Positions 1-10,544 of a DNA stretch of 64,000 bases are shown here, in pieces (within the stretch, counting starts at the first letter, position 1; each line of letters opens with the position of its first letter). The notes under the pieces were generated by a model. It did not search any database. It worked only from the letters and a program-made list of their open reading frames with translations, and had not been told where the DNA came from. The translations under genes were made by a program, and so were the position numbers. Origin of the DNA: Castanea sativa (taxonomy: Eukaryota; Streptophyta; Magnoliopsida; Fagales; Fagaceae); NCBI RefSeq assembly GCF_040712315.1, contig NC_134024.1, forward strand, positions 5,727,158 to 5,791,157, in the 5' to 3' direction.

Positions 1-190
1 TTGTAGGAACTTGACAAGGACCTTCATCACAAAGTGTCACGTGCTTATAGGAAAGTTAATAGATGTGCTAACAGCTTAGCTTGATTGGGCGCTACGCAAA
101 GAACTAATTTCCACTTTTTGTATGATTTACCACCTATGGTGGAAAGTATGCTACCTTTTGCTAAAGCTGAGCGTTTTCGTAGCAGAATGG
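1..190 (+). pseudogene. LINE-type RNase H C-terminal fragment
   Basis: One frame reads AYRKVNRCANSLA, a stop, then LG, followed by FLYDLPPMV about ten residues later. This matches the end of the RNase H domain (RVT_3 type) carried by plant LINE elements, where an H-x-YREANRCADALA segment precedes a PP-containing tail. The fragment begins outside the window, has an in-frame TGA, and no reverse transcriptase is visible beside it. Related debris lies at 1652-2037 and 10500-11520. I see it as a dead LINE remnant, not a host RNase H gene. Confidence 0.6.
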
Positions 191-249
191 TTATTTCTAG
201 TTAATATTATGTGCTTGTTTAACAAAAACAAAAACAAAAGAAGAAGACT

Positions 250-389
250 GGGCCCGTTTGACAATGTTATTCTAGTAACGTTGTTTGTATTTTTTGGAAA
301 TACATGTGGGTGAAAAAGTTTGTGAAAATACGTGTAATGTTGTTTAAATACTGAAAACTATTGTTTAAAATACACTACCAAACAACCCC
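250..389. mobile_element. Small hAT-like MITE, GGGCCCGTTTG family, copy 1
   Basis: Begins GGGCCCGTTTGACAATGTT and ends in CCAAACAACCCC, an imperfect terminal inverted repeat. The inside is AT-rich with ACACATTT-like runs and no coding potential. At least three relatives lie at 561-702, 27724-27859 and 45731-45831. Target duplication is not clear, so the superfamily call rests on the terminal motif. Confidence 0.6.
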
Positions 390-560
390 ACATTTCTCAA
401 AATTGGGCTAATTTTCTCTTCTCTTGAAATCCATTACGGAAAACAAGAGCTTTTCCAATGTCTAATTCCTAATATTTTTATTTCTTTTTATGCATCATCA
501 ATATTTTTACAATATTAATTTGTAAGTTTTTTCTAATAAAATTTGTTTATACTAGATTTA

Positions 561-702
561 GAGCCCGTTTATTTTCCCATCTCAAACTCATATTTTTACA
601 TTTTAAACAACATTACACACATTTTCACACACTATTTCACCCACACGTATTTCAAAAATTACAAAAAATTTCATCTGAAACTACTGTATCAAACACCCTC
701 TT
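561..702. mobile_element. GGGCCCGTTTG-family MITE, copy 2, opposite orientation
   Basis: Begins GAGCCCGTTTATTTTCCC and ends TATCAAACACCCTC. The inside (ACAACATTACACACATTTTC) is the reverse complement of the interior of the copy at 250-389. It is non-coding. The two copies, about 170 bp apart and inverted, could form a large hairpin in a transcript. Confidence 0.6.
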
Positions 703-854
703 AGTATTTCTTTATTTATTTTAATTTTTAAAAGCAACACATATGGGTGGGCTAACGTTTTGCTCCTCCTGTATTTACAAAGACGTTTTTTTGTGTGCCA
801 TTATTATGTTTTCACAAACTTATTTGTTAATGACCTCAAAAAATAGATATTATA

Positions 855-1044
855 GCCTTATTTGAAACTCGAGTACCTGAGAGTTGAGTTCCAACGTGAA
901 GAACTTGACTTTCTAAAAGTTGAGTTCTATTGTGGACTTCAATAAAAAAAAAAAAAATCAACTCAGGTTTTTTTTGTCCATAGAACTAAGACTCGAGTTA
1001 CCCTTTAGAACTCAACTCTTAAGGACTTAAATTCCAAATGAGGC
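855..1044. mobile_element. 190-bp MITE with TA target duplication
   Basis: The left end GCCTTATTTGAAACTCGAG and the reverse complement of the right end (GCCTCATTTGGAATTTAAG) form terminal inverted repeats of about 38 bp, both running into GAGTTGAGTTC. TA flanks each side (853-854, 1045-1046), as in Tc1/mariner-type elements. The middle is an A-run. The paralogous sequence near 11065-11080 lacks it. Confidence 0.6.
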
Positions 1045-1159
1045 TACATAACTAATATGTTTTGTTTAAAGCCATACAACGAATAAGTTTGTGAAAATAG
1101 AATAATGGGCAAAATAGTAGTACAAAGACGTGTATAGAAAACCTGAGATTGCAGGTGAG

Positions 1160-1651
1160 TAGGGGTGTCCAAGGGTCGGTCTGGGTCGGGTTTATGCCCA
1201 ACTCGAGATCGACCCGATAGAATCGGGTTGAAGAAATTCTGACCCGCCGCCGACCGACGAGGGAGTCGGATTGGTGCGGTCGGTTTTGCATCGGAAACAC
1301 GGTGGGTTCGGTCGGCACCGTCCAAGGTGAAAAATTCTGCCACAATAGTTGATTTCAGGCGAAGAAACGTCAAATTCGGTGGACATCTCACCGGATCTAG
1401 TGAGATCTCGCTAGATTCGGTGAGATTTTATTAGATTTGGACGAAATATCACTAGATCTACTTGATAGGTCGCCAAAATATGAAAATTTGTTGCCAAAAT
1501 ATAAAAATTTGAAGTCGGAATCTGGAAATTTGAGGTTGGAATATGGAAAAACTCGCCAGATTCTGGAAAAGGTGGTCTGAATCTGGAAATATTGCTGGAA
1601 TCTAGAAATCTTTTGCTGGAACTTCTTAGTACATCGGTCTGGACACCCCTA
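1160..1651. mobile_element. 492-bp non-autonomous hAT element
   Basis: The termini are TAGGGGTGTCC and GGACACCCCTA, a perfect 11-bp inverted repeat that fits the hAT consensus YARNG. The flanks CAGGTGAG (1152-1159) and CAGGTGGG (1652-1659) form an 8-bp target duplication with one mismatch. The paralogous sequence at 11160-11180 runs straight through the site without the element. The inside is unusually GC-rich at the left (GGGTCGG, GACCCGCCGCC) and holds long open frames on the - strand that are composition artefacts. No transposase is present. Confidence 0.8.
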
Positions 1652-2037
1652 CAGGTGGGGGAGGGCTCCTTGAAGATTATTAATGGACAATGGAACAAAG
1701 GTTTCACAAGACATATGAGTAACACCAACAATATCACAACTGAAATTTGGGCTCCACATGATGGATTGCTATTGGCTAAAGAACTTGAACATTTCATATC
1801 TTATTGTAGAACTTGACTTTAGTGCTATTGTTTAGTTAATGCTTAATTCTTCTACAAATGCTCTTATAGAACCTCTTTTGACTGATTGCAGTAACCTGTT
1901 TCATGTTATACCCAACATGCATATTAGGCATGTCTTCTGAGAAGTTAACTAGTGTACTGATATGCACCTGCTAATATAAGAACTACTTTGTTATCTTATC
2001 ATGTAACAGACTTATTAATAGCTAATTTATTATATAT
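1652..2037 (+). pseudogene. LINE RNase H remnant, duplicated with 11170-11515
   Basis: Together with 1045-1159 this aligns along its length with 11065-11515: for example CCATRCAACGAATAAGTTTG before the hAT insertion, then GAGGGCTCCTTGAAGATTAT and later GCACCTGCTAATATAA. Weak protein similarity (EGSLKIINGQWNKGF, CSNLFHVIPNMHIRHVF) recalls the zinc-binding and RNase H parts of a LINE polyprotein. Frames are broken throughout. It is a duplicated, decayed LINE fragment. Confidence 0.5.
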
Positions 2038-2161
2038 TAGAAAGCACGGACACTTCATTTAAGGAAATGTACCCGTATTGTACCAGCCGTTTCACGTTAT
2101 AATTTCTCAGAAATTGTTTGTGTTACCATGTCGTAGCCCGTACCGTGTTTGTGCTTCCTAG
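2038..2161. mobile_element. 124-bp MITE, TAGRAAGCAC family
   Basis: Begins TAGAAAGCACGGACAC and ends GTTTGTGCTTCCTAG, so the termini are inverted repeats of about 16 bp. Flanks ATTATATAT (2029-2037) and ATTATCTAT (2162-2170) look like a 9-bp target duplication with one mismatch. The paralogous site near 11503 reads ATTATATATTCTTTG with no insertion. A partial relative lies at 10378-10490. Confidence 0.65.
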
Positions 2162-2164
2162 ATT

Positions 2165-2543
2165 ATCTATTCTTTGTTTAACCCAAAAAAAAAAAGACGC
2201 TTACCACTGCAAACTGACTAATTATACTTTGTACAGTGATTAGAGGATATATTCTTATTATTATAAAAGAATTGATAGATGAAGCATCTAAAATCACATT
2301 CACAAATCAAGTTCAAAATTATATTTTAACTTGGTTGCTGTATACTTTCTCAAAAAAGAAAAAGAAAAAGAAAAGAACTTGGTTACTGTATAGACTTGCT
2401 ATTGAAGTTTGGTGGGAATAACTTCACTGATAAGCGACGAGGACTATAAAGACAAGAAGACCAAGGAGTTCCTACCATGAAAAAAAGAAGATCAACACCA
2501 ACAGCATTAAATTTTCTCAGTTTTCGTTTTCTTTCTTAGATCT
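2165..2543 (+). promoter_or_regulatory. Upstream region and TATA box of NAC copy A
   Basis: TATAAA at 2445-2450, inside GGACTATAAAGACAAG, lies about 94 bp before the start codon, a normal core-promoter distance. The whole region aligns with 45375-45725 upstream of copy C and more loosely with 23700-23920 upstream of copy B. That defines the left edge of the duplicated NAC block near 2165. A poly-purine AAAAAGAAAAAGAAAAG run differs in length between copies. Confidence 0.6.
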
Positions 2544-4553
2544 ATGAAGAAGTTGAAGTTGAAATTGCCACCTGGGTACAGATTTTATCCGACAGACCAG
2601 GAGATCATCGAACTCTTCCTGAAGCCGAAGATCACTGGGAATGATAAAGATATTAGCCATGTTCGCGAAACAGAGTTTTATAACCATGAGCCCTGGGATT
2701 TACAGCGTAAAATCTTCTTATTTATATTATCACACACCCACTTCTATTTCTTGGATATTTTATACTTTGTTGTCAAACGTAGGGAAATGTTGTCTTTTTT
2801 TTTTTTTTTTCCTTGTATTAGTTTGTTAATTGTTAACGTTGGAATTCTATTATAGATTGTTGCATGTTATAGATTTTTTTTTTCTAGTTAAGGGTATTAT
2901 ATGGTATGGCAGCTAACTGAATCTATATTGGAGTCCTAACCGTGTGTGTATTTTGTTTTTGAATAATTCTAGGACATACCCAATTTCACAAGAGGTTGGT
3001 GTGTGCGTGAGTTTTGGACATTTTCTGCTCACTCATATCTACATGGACCTGTCACTCTTGTTCTATTACTCACACTAGCACAAGTCAACAAGTTGTAAAA
3101 TTCAGAATGAAAATCAAATTATTGTATTGTTTATTGTTTTCTGATCTTGGTGTAGTCTGGTTGGGTTCATGTAGTTAGCGTTTTCTTATGTTTAGTCTTT
3201 GTATAAAGACTGATGCCTTCTTGGGCTGTGTACCTCTGCTCTTGTATGGTTGTTTTTTCCTTCTATAATGCACTTACAGATTTACTTACCCAGAAAAAAT
3301 AAATGGTTGAATTTTGGTTAGTAGTTTTTCTTTTTCATTATTGTGACAAGAAAATTGATTTTTTTTTTCGTATGAGTTGTAAGTATGATTTAGAACTTAC
3401 TCAATATGAACATTTGATTTAAAAAAAAAAAAAAAAATTTTAAACCTTGCATTGGTAACTTCATTGTTAGTTTTTCAGTATATTTACTTGCTATGTTGAG
3501 TTTGGTAGTACTATTATTTTGGTAACTGTTTTAGTAGTGCCATTATTTTTCCTTTTTGTTAACTTTGATGACAAAATTATGAGTCACTCTTTGTAAGAAC
3601 TTTTATTTGTCTTTCATTGTTTTGTGACTTTTTGGTCTCGCAACATAAATTTTGAAAGTAGCACATTTGTTTAGTATGCCCTTATGATTATGTCATTGTT
3701 GAGCAAATAATAATTTTTACAAATGCTTATGTGAGTTTCTCATTTTGAGTGTCAAAATTTTGTGTTGAGTCTGGCTTCCTGGAATGTAGATATATGTGGG
3801 ATAGATTCAAAGGACCAAGAGTGGTTCTTCTTCCACGCACAGAGCCTGAAGCATCAGAATGGGAATCGGAAGAACAGGAAAACCAGGGAAGGGTTCTGGA
3901 AAGCAACTGGTAAAGACAGGGAAATCTGGTACAGAGGGAGTTTGATTGAAATGAAAAAGACTTTCGTCTACCATAGAGGGCGTACTCCTAACGGAGAAGG
4001 GACCAAGTGGGTGATGCATGAATACCGCATAACCCTGGAAGAGTTCGATGGAACACACCCTGGTCAGGTTGGCTTTTGCTTTTCAGTTTGTTTAATTGAT
4101 GTGATATTGACCTGAAAGTTTTTCTTGATTGCTCAAGAGAATTTTTCTTTTGTTTATTTTGCCTTTTTATTTTTTGAGCTGATTTAAGATCGTTTTGCCT
4201 TCAAAATCATTGGAGGTAACTTTAAAGAGGGTTGATTCAATTAAAAAGGGTTGTGGAAGCTGTTAAATTTGTTGATTTTAAGTGAGAGTTAACATTCTTG
4301 CTGAATTAATGATCTCTTGATATGTTTAATTGGTGAATTAAGCAAGTTATCCTTACTTTAAAAAGGTAGGCTGTTGGCTTTCATGATTCTAGCTCTTATA
4401 ACTTCAGAATACACAATTACTATTATAACTTGCCAAACCTCTACTAATGGAATTAAATCTAAGGGCCATTTCCCCTTAACCCTGAAAGTCAGTTTTTTGA
4501 GCCTATTTTGGTCGGTTTCACACCAAAAAAAGGGAAAGCTTTTCCTCTAATTC

Positions 4554-4625
<72 letters not shown>

Positions 4626-6822
4626 CAATTAGCAAAGTGAATCTAAACTCCACTTTGTTGTGTGTTATGATTCTAAGGAGAAGTAAGAAAATGAGATAGT
4701 CTTATTAATAGAGTGTTAGTGTAGCTTTTGTATTGTGTGTGAGAGTCATAACACAATGCTTTGCCAAGAAAATGAATGGCTAGAACACCTTTATGTATTA
4801 AGGATTTGGGTTTTTTATGTTTATGTTTGTGTTAGTGGTTATAATTCATATAATTAATAGTAGATTTTGGTTGGGTACATTACTACTCTATATTCATTAT
4901 TGGCAAGAACACCTTGTCAACCCCCAAATTTTGGGACTAGGACTTTGTTTGTTTGTATGTTTTGTGAATGCGCTTCTACTAGCCCTAAATCACAAGTTTT
5001 TTTTTAATCACTGTGGGATTACCCTCATTGGACTCAAAACAAAATTTATGTAGATTCCTTTATCGTTAGTTTGCTTTTGCTTTACTGAAGGCGCTTCCTT
5101 CAACTGACACCTATTATATAACAAATGTTTTTGTAGGACAACCTCCTCTATTCATTATTGTTAGTTATAACGTTTCTGACACATATTTGCATACTGTTAT
5201 TTGCATTTTTGTAGAAACTCAATTTGTTGTTTATATCAGGCAATGATGTTACGTTCACCCAATTCACTTGGGTGCTTAACTTTATGCAGAAAGCCTTTGT
5301 CTTCTGCCGCTTATTCAATAATGAAGAAAAGAGTAAAAAAGGTAGATCTGCGAAGTCCAAGCTAGCACTGGCTCCTTTATCTCCAGCATCAGAAGTGCAA
5401 GTTGAAACTCTTCAAACAAGTATTCAATCTTGTTATTGTGAAATTTCTGATGAAATGATGTCTGAGGTTAGAGTACCTGTTCAGAGTAACAACAACAACA
5501 ACAACTATCATAATGCAGATATTGCAAAATATCAAGTTGCAGAATTGACATATACCGAGGTGATAGAAACTTTGTTCATCATAAGACACTTTCTATGTTT
5601 TTATTTTTGGAATTGAGAAGTATTTTAAATTAATCAAGTACTTATCTTGTGCACTTATGTTTCTTCCATCAGGATGTTTTTAATGTGGCAGAATTTTTGA
5701 ATATGTTCAATGTCCCGTCTCCAGGGGACACTCCATCAAGTTTATCCCCCATCGCTTCTGACGTTTTGACTCCCAATATCTCTGAGGATTCAACTCTTAT
5801 CAATCCTCTTAATAATCAAGATGAGTGCTTTCATAACACATCTTGCAGTCAAAATAATCTTCTTGTTGACAATGAGACCCTGAAAAACAATGGGTCATGT
5901 GGTGGGTTAGATGCCAATGGACAGGTAAGTGAAAACTCTCAAGATGTTGTTTATTATTTGATCTTGCAAATTTTTCCAGAATATTTTAAGTCGTGTTAAT
6001 TTGCACCTCAATACTTGTCATTGTTATTATTATTTGGGGAATTAGAAGTGCAGATAACTAATCATATACTTGGTTATCCATTTTTCTTCCATCAGGTTGA
6101 CCAGGATCTGGATATCTGGGAAGCCATTGAAACAGGCTATATCTGTCCACCAGGGCAATCAGAGTGCAACTCTTTCTCTCCATCAAATTCAAGCCCCGTT
6201 ACACTTGTTGTTTCTTCTCGTACCATAGCCGAAGCTCCTCTTAAAGAAGCAGAGTCTATGCTAGCACTAGCTTCAGTGCCTCCAGAATTAGGTTGTGAAG
6301 CTGAGAATTATCCCACTAGTTTTCAATTTTCTCCTGCGAAAAATTATGATGGAATAACATCAAACACTAAAACACCCATTGAGTACAAGAACGATGGTTA
6401 CAACACTTATGTTGATAGAAATCAAGTGGAAGTAGTTACATTTGATAAGGTGAGAAAGGCTAGTTAACTGGTTTAGTACGTATCTTATTTATTTATGTTT
6501 CTAACATCAGGTTGATTTGCAGGTGAAGGCACGCTCGAATATGTTCTCCGCCTCTCCAAAGCCACTACTTGGCAACATACTATCCCCATTTCACTCACAA
6601 TTGCAAGGAGGGTTATATTCTTCTTGCACCTATAACCAATATGGCACGAATGAGCCAGATCCCATTATTTCTAAGTCGTGGGATTCAATTTATAATCTAG
6701 ATGAGTACTTTCGTAACACATCTTTGAGTCAAAATAATCTTGCTGTTGATGATGAGACCCTGAAAAACATGGCCTCTTTTATCGACAACGGGTCATGCAG
6801 TGGGTCAGGTGCCAATGCATAG
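2544..6822 (+). CDS. NAC-domain transcription factor, copy A (exons 1-6, ends at TAG)
   Basis: Predicted DNA-binding transcription factor acting in the nucleus. Exons: 2544-2706, 3790-4067, 5290-5559, 5673-5924, 6096-6449, 6511-6822, all with GT..AG borders and one continuous frame (542 codons). NAC subdomains are visible: LPPGYRFYPTD near residue 8, PWDLQ near 50, DQEWFFF near 61, GFWKATGKDRE near 85, WVMHEYRI near 124, FVFCRLF near 149. The KATGKDRE/SLI-x-MKKT/HPGQ wording is closest to the membrane-linked (NTL) branch as I remember it, but no transmembrane helix is seen. The C-terminus is Ser/Asn/Pro-rich and built from repeated exon modules. The last codon of exon 6 is TAG where copy C has CAG, so the protein stops just before an intact exon 7 (7029-7100). 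Confidence 0.85.
3065..3455. other. Intron 1 segment present in A, absent in C
   Basis: In copy C intron 1 runs from CACTTTTGTTCTAT straight to CTGCATTGGTAACATC. Copy A carries about 390 bp more here. It holds Pol II-like text (CTTGGGCTGTGTACCTCTG) and a 17-base A run near 3421-3437, which could be the tail of a short retroposed sequence. Whether A gained it or C lost it cannot be told from two copies. Confidence 0.45.
4212..5138. other. Intron 2 segment present in A, deleted or absent in C
   Basis: Copy C goes from CAAAATCATTGGA directly to CAACCTCCTC, whereas copy A has about 927 bp between the same words. Both junctions in A carry GGA, so a deletion in C across a 3-bp microhomology is the simplest reading. 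The segment contains the (AT)n run and no coding sequence. Confidence 0.5.
4559..4622. repeat. (AT)n microsatellite, about 32 units
   Basis: Uninterrupted AT dinucleotide repeat inside intron 2 of NAC copy A. It gives a spurious Ile-Tyr open frame. Likely length-variable. Confidence 0.95.
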
Positions 6823-7028
6823 GTACGTCAAAACTCTCAAGATGTTTTATTGTTGCAAGTTTTATTGTTGCAAGTTTTATTGTGGCAAGTTTTTCTAGGA
6901 TATTTTAATTTGTGTCAATCTGCACCTCAAGACTTGTTATACTCCTTTGTGGGTACATTTTAACTTGTTCAAAGTGGTTTATTTGTGTCTTTCGAAAACT
7001 AACCTTGCATTGTTTTTATGTACAACAG

Positions 7029-7100
7029 TCCGAGCAAGAGTATCAAGGTTTGGTGAGGTTTGAAGAGATCATCAAGCCAAAGGTTTCATCATCTGTGTGA
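7029..7100 (+). pseudogene. NAC copy A exon 7, stranded behind a stop codon
   Basis: The acceptor TTATGTACAACAG at 7016-7028 is followed by 23 codons starting SEQEYQGLVRFEE and a TGA at 7098-7100. The exon 6 donor GTACGT (6823) is intact, so the transcript can still be spliced. The in-frame TAG at 6820-6822 precedes it, so the exon would be 3' untranslated sequence unless there is readthrough. Copy C reads through this point into the homologous exon, with a different reading frame at its end. Confidence 0.7.
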
Positions 7101-8660
7101 GGGTCTTCGGATCTGATCAAAGGATTGAAGATCATAAAATTCTACAACTAAAAAAACGTCAATGATTTAGATAGATAAATAATTAGTAATATTAAAGACA
7201 AGGCTAAAATCAGAAGAATTATTAATCTTTCTAGGAAAGAACTTACAAGAAAAAAAAAGTTTTTCCTTAGAAAGAAAAAAAAAAGAATTTTTAATACTCT
7301 TTGAAAACAAAGCTGTAAAGTTCAAAAGAATATTCTCTGTTTTTTGAAGCCGAAAGAATACTGTTTCTTAAAAGGTTCAAAACAAAGTTTAAATATTCTT
7401 TGAAGACAAAGCTAAAACTCAAAGATTTATTAATATTCTCTGAAGTCTAGTATGTGTTGGTACGTTCCACTAAAATTATGGGGATTTTGCTGAAAATGGG
7501 AGCTCTTCCTCTTCCCAGTTACATTCGCAAAGATTCTCCAAAGTCTCTTTTGAAGAGATTCACTCTTTGTTGACTCAAACAGACTTGGACTTATAGTCTT
7601 TTCCAAGTCAAACAGCATTAATAGTCTTCTACTCTTTTTCAAACCACAGACCTATGGTCTTTTACATTCAAAGGCCTATGGCTTCCTGACTTACAGTCAT
7701 TGGAACCTGGATTGTTACTCTCCCCCCACAATCTGGGTTGGGATTTTTTAAAATCCCCTATTCTTAGAAGACTCTAATTGTGGTTTAAATCATTGACGTT
7801 TAAAAATAGTAGAATTGTGAGATTCAAGATCTCGATCAAGATTTTAACAACCTTCGGACAAACTCCATTACAGAGACAAACAACTATGGTAGATTACTGT
7901 ATCGTCACTTCTGTGTATAATGTTGATGAGCACTTGTAATGCGTCCTCAGTTGCTGGTGATGTGAACGAATTCTATATGTATGTAATGAATTAAGCTATC
8001 ATTTGGAATTAGTATGAGGATTTGACAACTACGAAATTGGAAGCAAGGCTTCATTGTTGTTAAGTTCGTATGCAGTGTGAATTATGTTTAGTTGTACTGA
8101 TAATTTTCTACTTCCTGTAAACGTGTAATGTTATATACCCTTTAAGTCAACCGATGATTTTTGTTAGTGTTATCATCTTTAATGTTTGGGATGGTTAAAA
8201 TTTGTTCACTGGAATGTGGTTGTTTTTAAGATGCTTCTGTGTGTTTTAACAAGACTGTTGGGTTAAAATAAATTGACTCCGATTAATTAATTCAATTACT
8301 CAAGTTAAATACAAGAATTTCTGCCGGTAAAGCTTTAACTGTTGCTGAATTTCAATGTTCTATTATTAATGTTGCTATTATTCTAAGTGCATATTTAAGC
8401 TTCAAAGATAGGTTGCTTGCAGTGATGGTAGTTTTACATTTGGAACACACAATATTGTTTCGGAATATTTGATAAATCTCCTTACATAAGTTTAAGGTGT
8501 CCTAAAGTTTGGCTAATGCATCTTCAGAATTTGTAAGTTATGCTAGACATTTTTATGTAATTAGGATGATCTTTTTTGACTTTCAAAACCTATTATTCTT
8601 GCTTTTCTGTTGTCATAATATTTTTTTGGAGTGGATCTTTTCTGTGGCTTGCTTTTTGGA
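7101..8660 (+). other. 3' flank of NAC copy A, shared with copies B and C
   Basis: Aligns with 49948-51460 (C) and more loosely with 26135-27715 (B). It holds the 3' untranslated region and several conserved words, for example AATTAAGCTATC-TTTGGAATTAGTATGAGGA and GGAAGCAAGGCTTCATTGTTG. No open frame is conserved across the copies. Homology to C ends at TGGCTTGCTT near 8657, which marks the right border of block A and the start of an inverted LTR fragment. Confidence 0.6.
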
Positions 8661-9449
8661 TCTTCAATAGTATACTCCCTTACTAAGGAGCTATTAAATG
8701 TGCATTGTCGCCTTTTCTGGGACCGTCCCTTGCTAAGGACTAACTACAGTATGATTGTCCCTTGCTAAGAACTAAATACAATACTGAGTTTTTAATCACA
8801 ACTTGCCATAGGTTTTCAAAACCTATTCAATATGCTCACAAAAATAATCCATTCATATTTCTCAAAATATAAAGTTATATTCACACATACAAGTTTAAAT
8901 AAATTTAGGTTGTCCCACAAGTTTTTCATAAAACGAACAGTCAATGTGCACACCAAACATTTATAAAACATCAATTTATATATAGAATATCAACATATTT
9001 CTTTGATATAGAATAGTTTAATAATCAACACTATTTTGAGAAAACCCTCCAAAATTAGTAAACACCACTTACCTCTTATTTTCAAAAATATGAAACCAAC
9101 CTCCCTTGAATCACAATAACTCAGTAGGATTAGAGCCTAGCAACACCAAAAATAGGTCCATCAATACACAATTTTCTACTTAAAATCTGTTTTCACACTT
9201 AAACGATTAGACAATACTAATATATCAAAAATTCTCTATTTATTTGCTTACAGCCCAATTCACTTTTAGCTTTGATCCAATTGTTCTATTTCACATATTC
9301 TCGTTATCTATTAATTGACATGTTTGTACTACAACTCTATGGAACTCTAGGATTTTATTACGTGTCTAGCCATCATATAGATTACTACAATTGTTAGAAT
9401 ACACATAATATAATCTTGATTGATTAATCCAATATTCATATCTGATCAT

Positions 9450-9520
<71 letters not shown>

Positions 9521-10336
9521 ATAAGCAAGAAATTAATATATTTCAATAACCATATCAACCTTGTCACCAAGAAACAAAACACAATAAAATCCTAAGAAGA
9601 GGACACGCGAACCTAATGGCAGAGTCATAAGTATGGAATAGATTCAAGTAAAATAAAACTTCAATATAGACCGAATGATGGATATCTGATCCATCTAATA
9701 ATAAAAGCCATATATTATATCTTAGTTCATCAACCCAATGACCCATAATCCTCTTGATGCCGCAAAACATAAAGACATTGCCGGACACGTATATGGACAA
9801 TGACAATGGCGGTGAAATAGAGTGAGACTATAAACAATTATATATAAACCACAAAGCACCCCATGTTCTAATATAATAATCCTAGCTTTAGATCCATAAC
9901 AGCAGCCCCTATTTTTATTTTTATTTTTCTATTAGGTACGCCAATAATAGATGCTATAAGAGTGGGAACAAAAGCTAGCCATTAAGTATTTCAACTTTCC
10001 TAAGTTTAGAGCAGAAGAGAGCAATACTTGTAGTCTCCACTCATAGCCATAGTGAAGCAAAGTAAGGTTCAGTAGTGTGTTGCTGCTGAAGCAAAAGGAA
10101 GCCCCATCAGCAAATACACATGTAGCTTAAGAAGTAAAAGACTAGGGTTTTTTTTTTAAAAGCTTATCAAGGCCCATATATATACTTATGCCACCTCACT
10201 TGGGCTTTATATTCCATAGTATTTATTTTATTTTTAATATCTTAGGCCCAAATCAATTATATCCATTTAATTGTGGGCCTCCTTTTTAATTTACGTATAA
10301 GAATTAAATAAGTAATAAAATTATGGAGTGTTACAG
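8661..10336 (-). mobile_element. Inverted, truncated LTR fragment (TGTAACACCC family)
   Basis: The stretch at about 8830-9075 is the reverse complement of 42540-42810 inside the putative solo LTR at 40927-43273 (shared words include GTGCACATTGACTRTTCGT). The right end reads GGAGTGTTACAG, the reverse complement of a TGTAACACTCC start. The other LTR end is missing where it abuts NAC block A at about 8660. Internal GGCCC-rich and TAGGGTTTT words (10140-10290) fit the 5' part of this LTR type. No genes. Confidence 0.5.
9454..9518. repeat. (CT)n microsatellite
   Basis: About 32 CT units within the inverted LTR fragment. GA/CT tracts recur at 51705-51750, 52830-52860, 54019-54044 and 55313-55349. 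Confidence 0.95.
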
Positions 10337-10377
10337 TATCAACCAAACAAGTTATAGGTGGGAATAGGTTTAATTAG

Positions 10378-10490
10378 AAAGCACAGACATTTCATTTAGG
10401 GTGTCGTACTCGTGTTGTATCCATGTTATACCCGTGTCATACCAGTATTGTTTCGACCGTTTTATGTTATAAATCACAAAAGAAACTGAA
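10378..10490. mobile_element. Partial TAGRAAGCAC-family MITE
   Basis: TTAGAAAGCACAGACATTTCATT at the left matches the start of the MITE at 2038, and the inside (CCGTTTTATGTTATAA) matches its middle. The right terminal repeat is not present, so this is a decayed or truncated copy. Confidence 0.5.
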
Positions 10491-10544
10491 TTCTATGCTA
10501 TTGTTCGTGATGAAACCTCCAAACCAAATAGAACCCAGGTGCAG

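Noticed and set aside
1044..1391. Overlapping - strand open frames in GC-rich DNA
   Set aside because: They lie inside the hAT element with clear ends and duplication; no domain and no conservation at the paralogous place.
4508..4699. 63-codon frame with Ile-Tyr repeat
   Set aside because: Produced by the (AT)n microsatellite in an intron.
9564..9806. 80-codon - strand frame
   Set aside because: Within an LTR fragment; no recognisable protein features and no start context.
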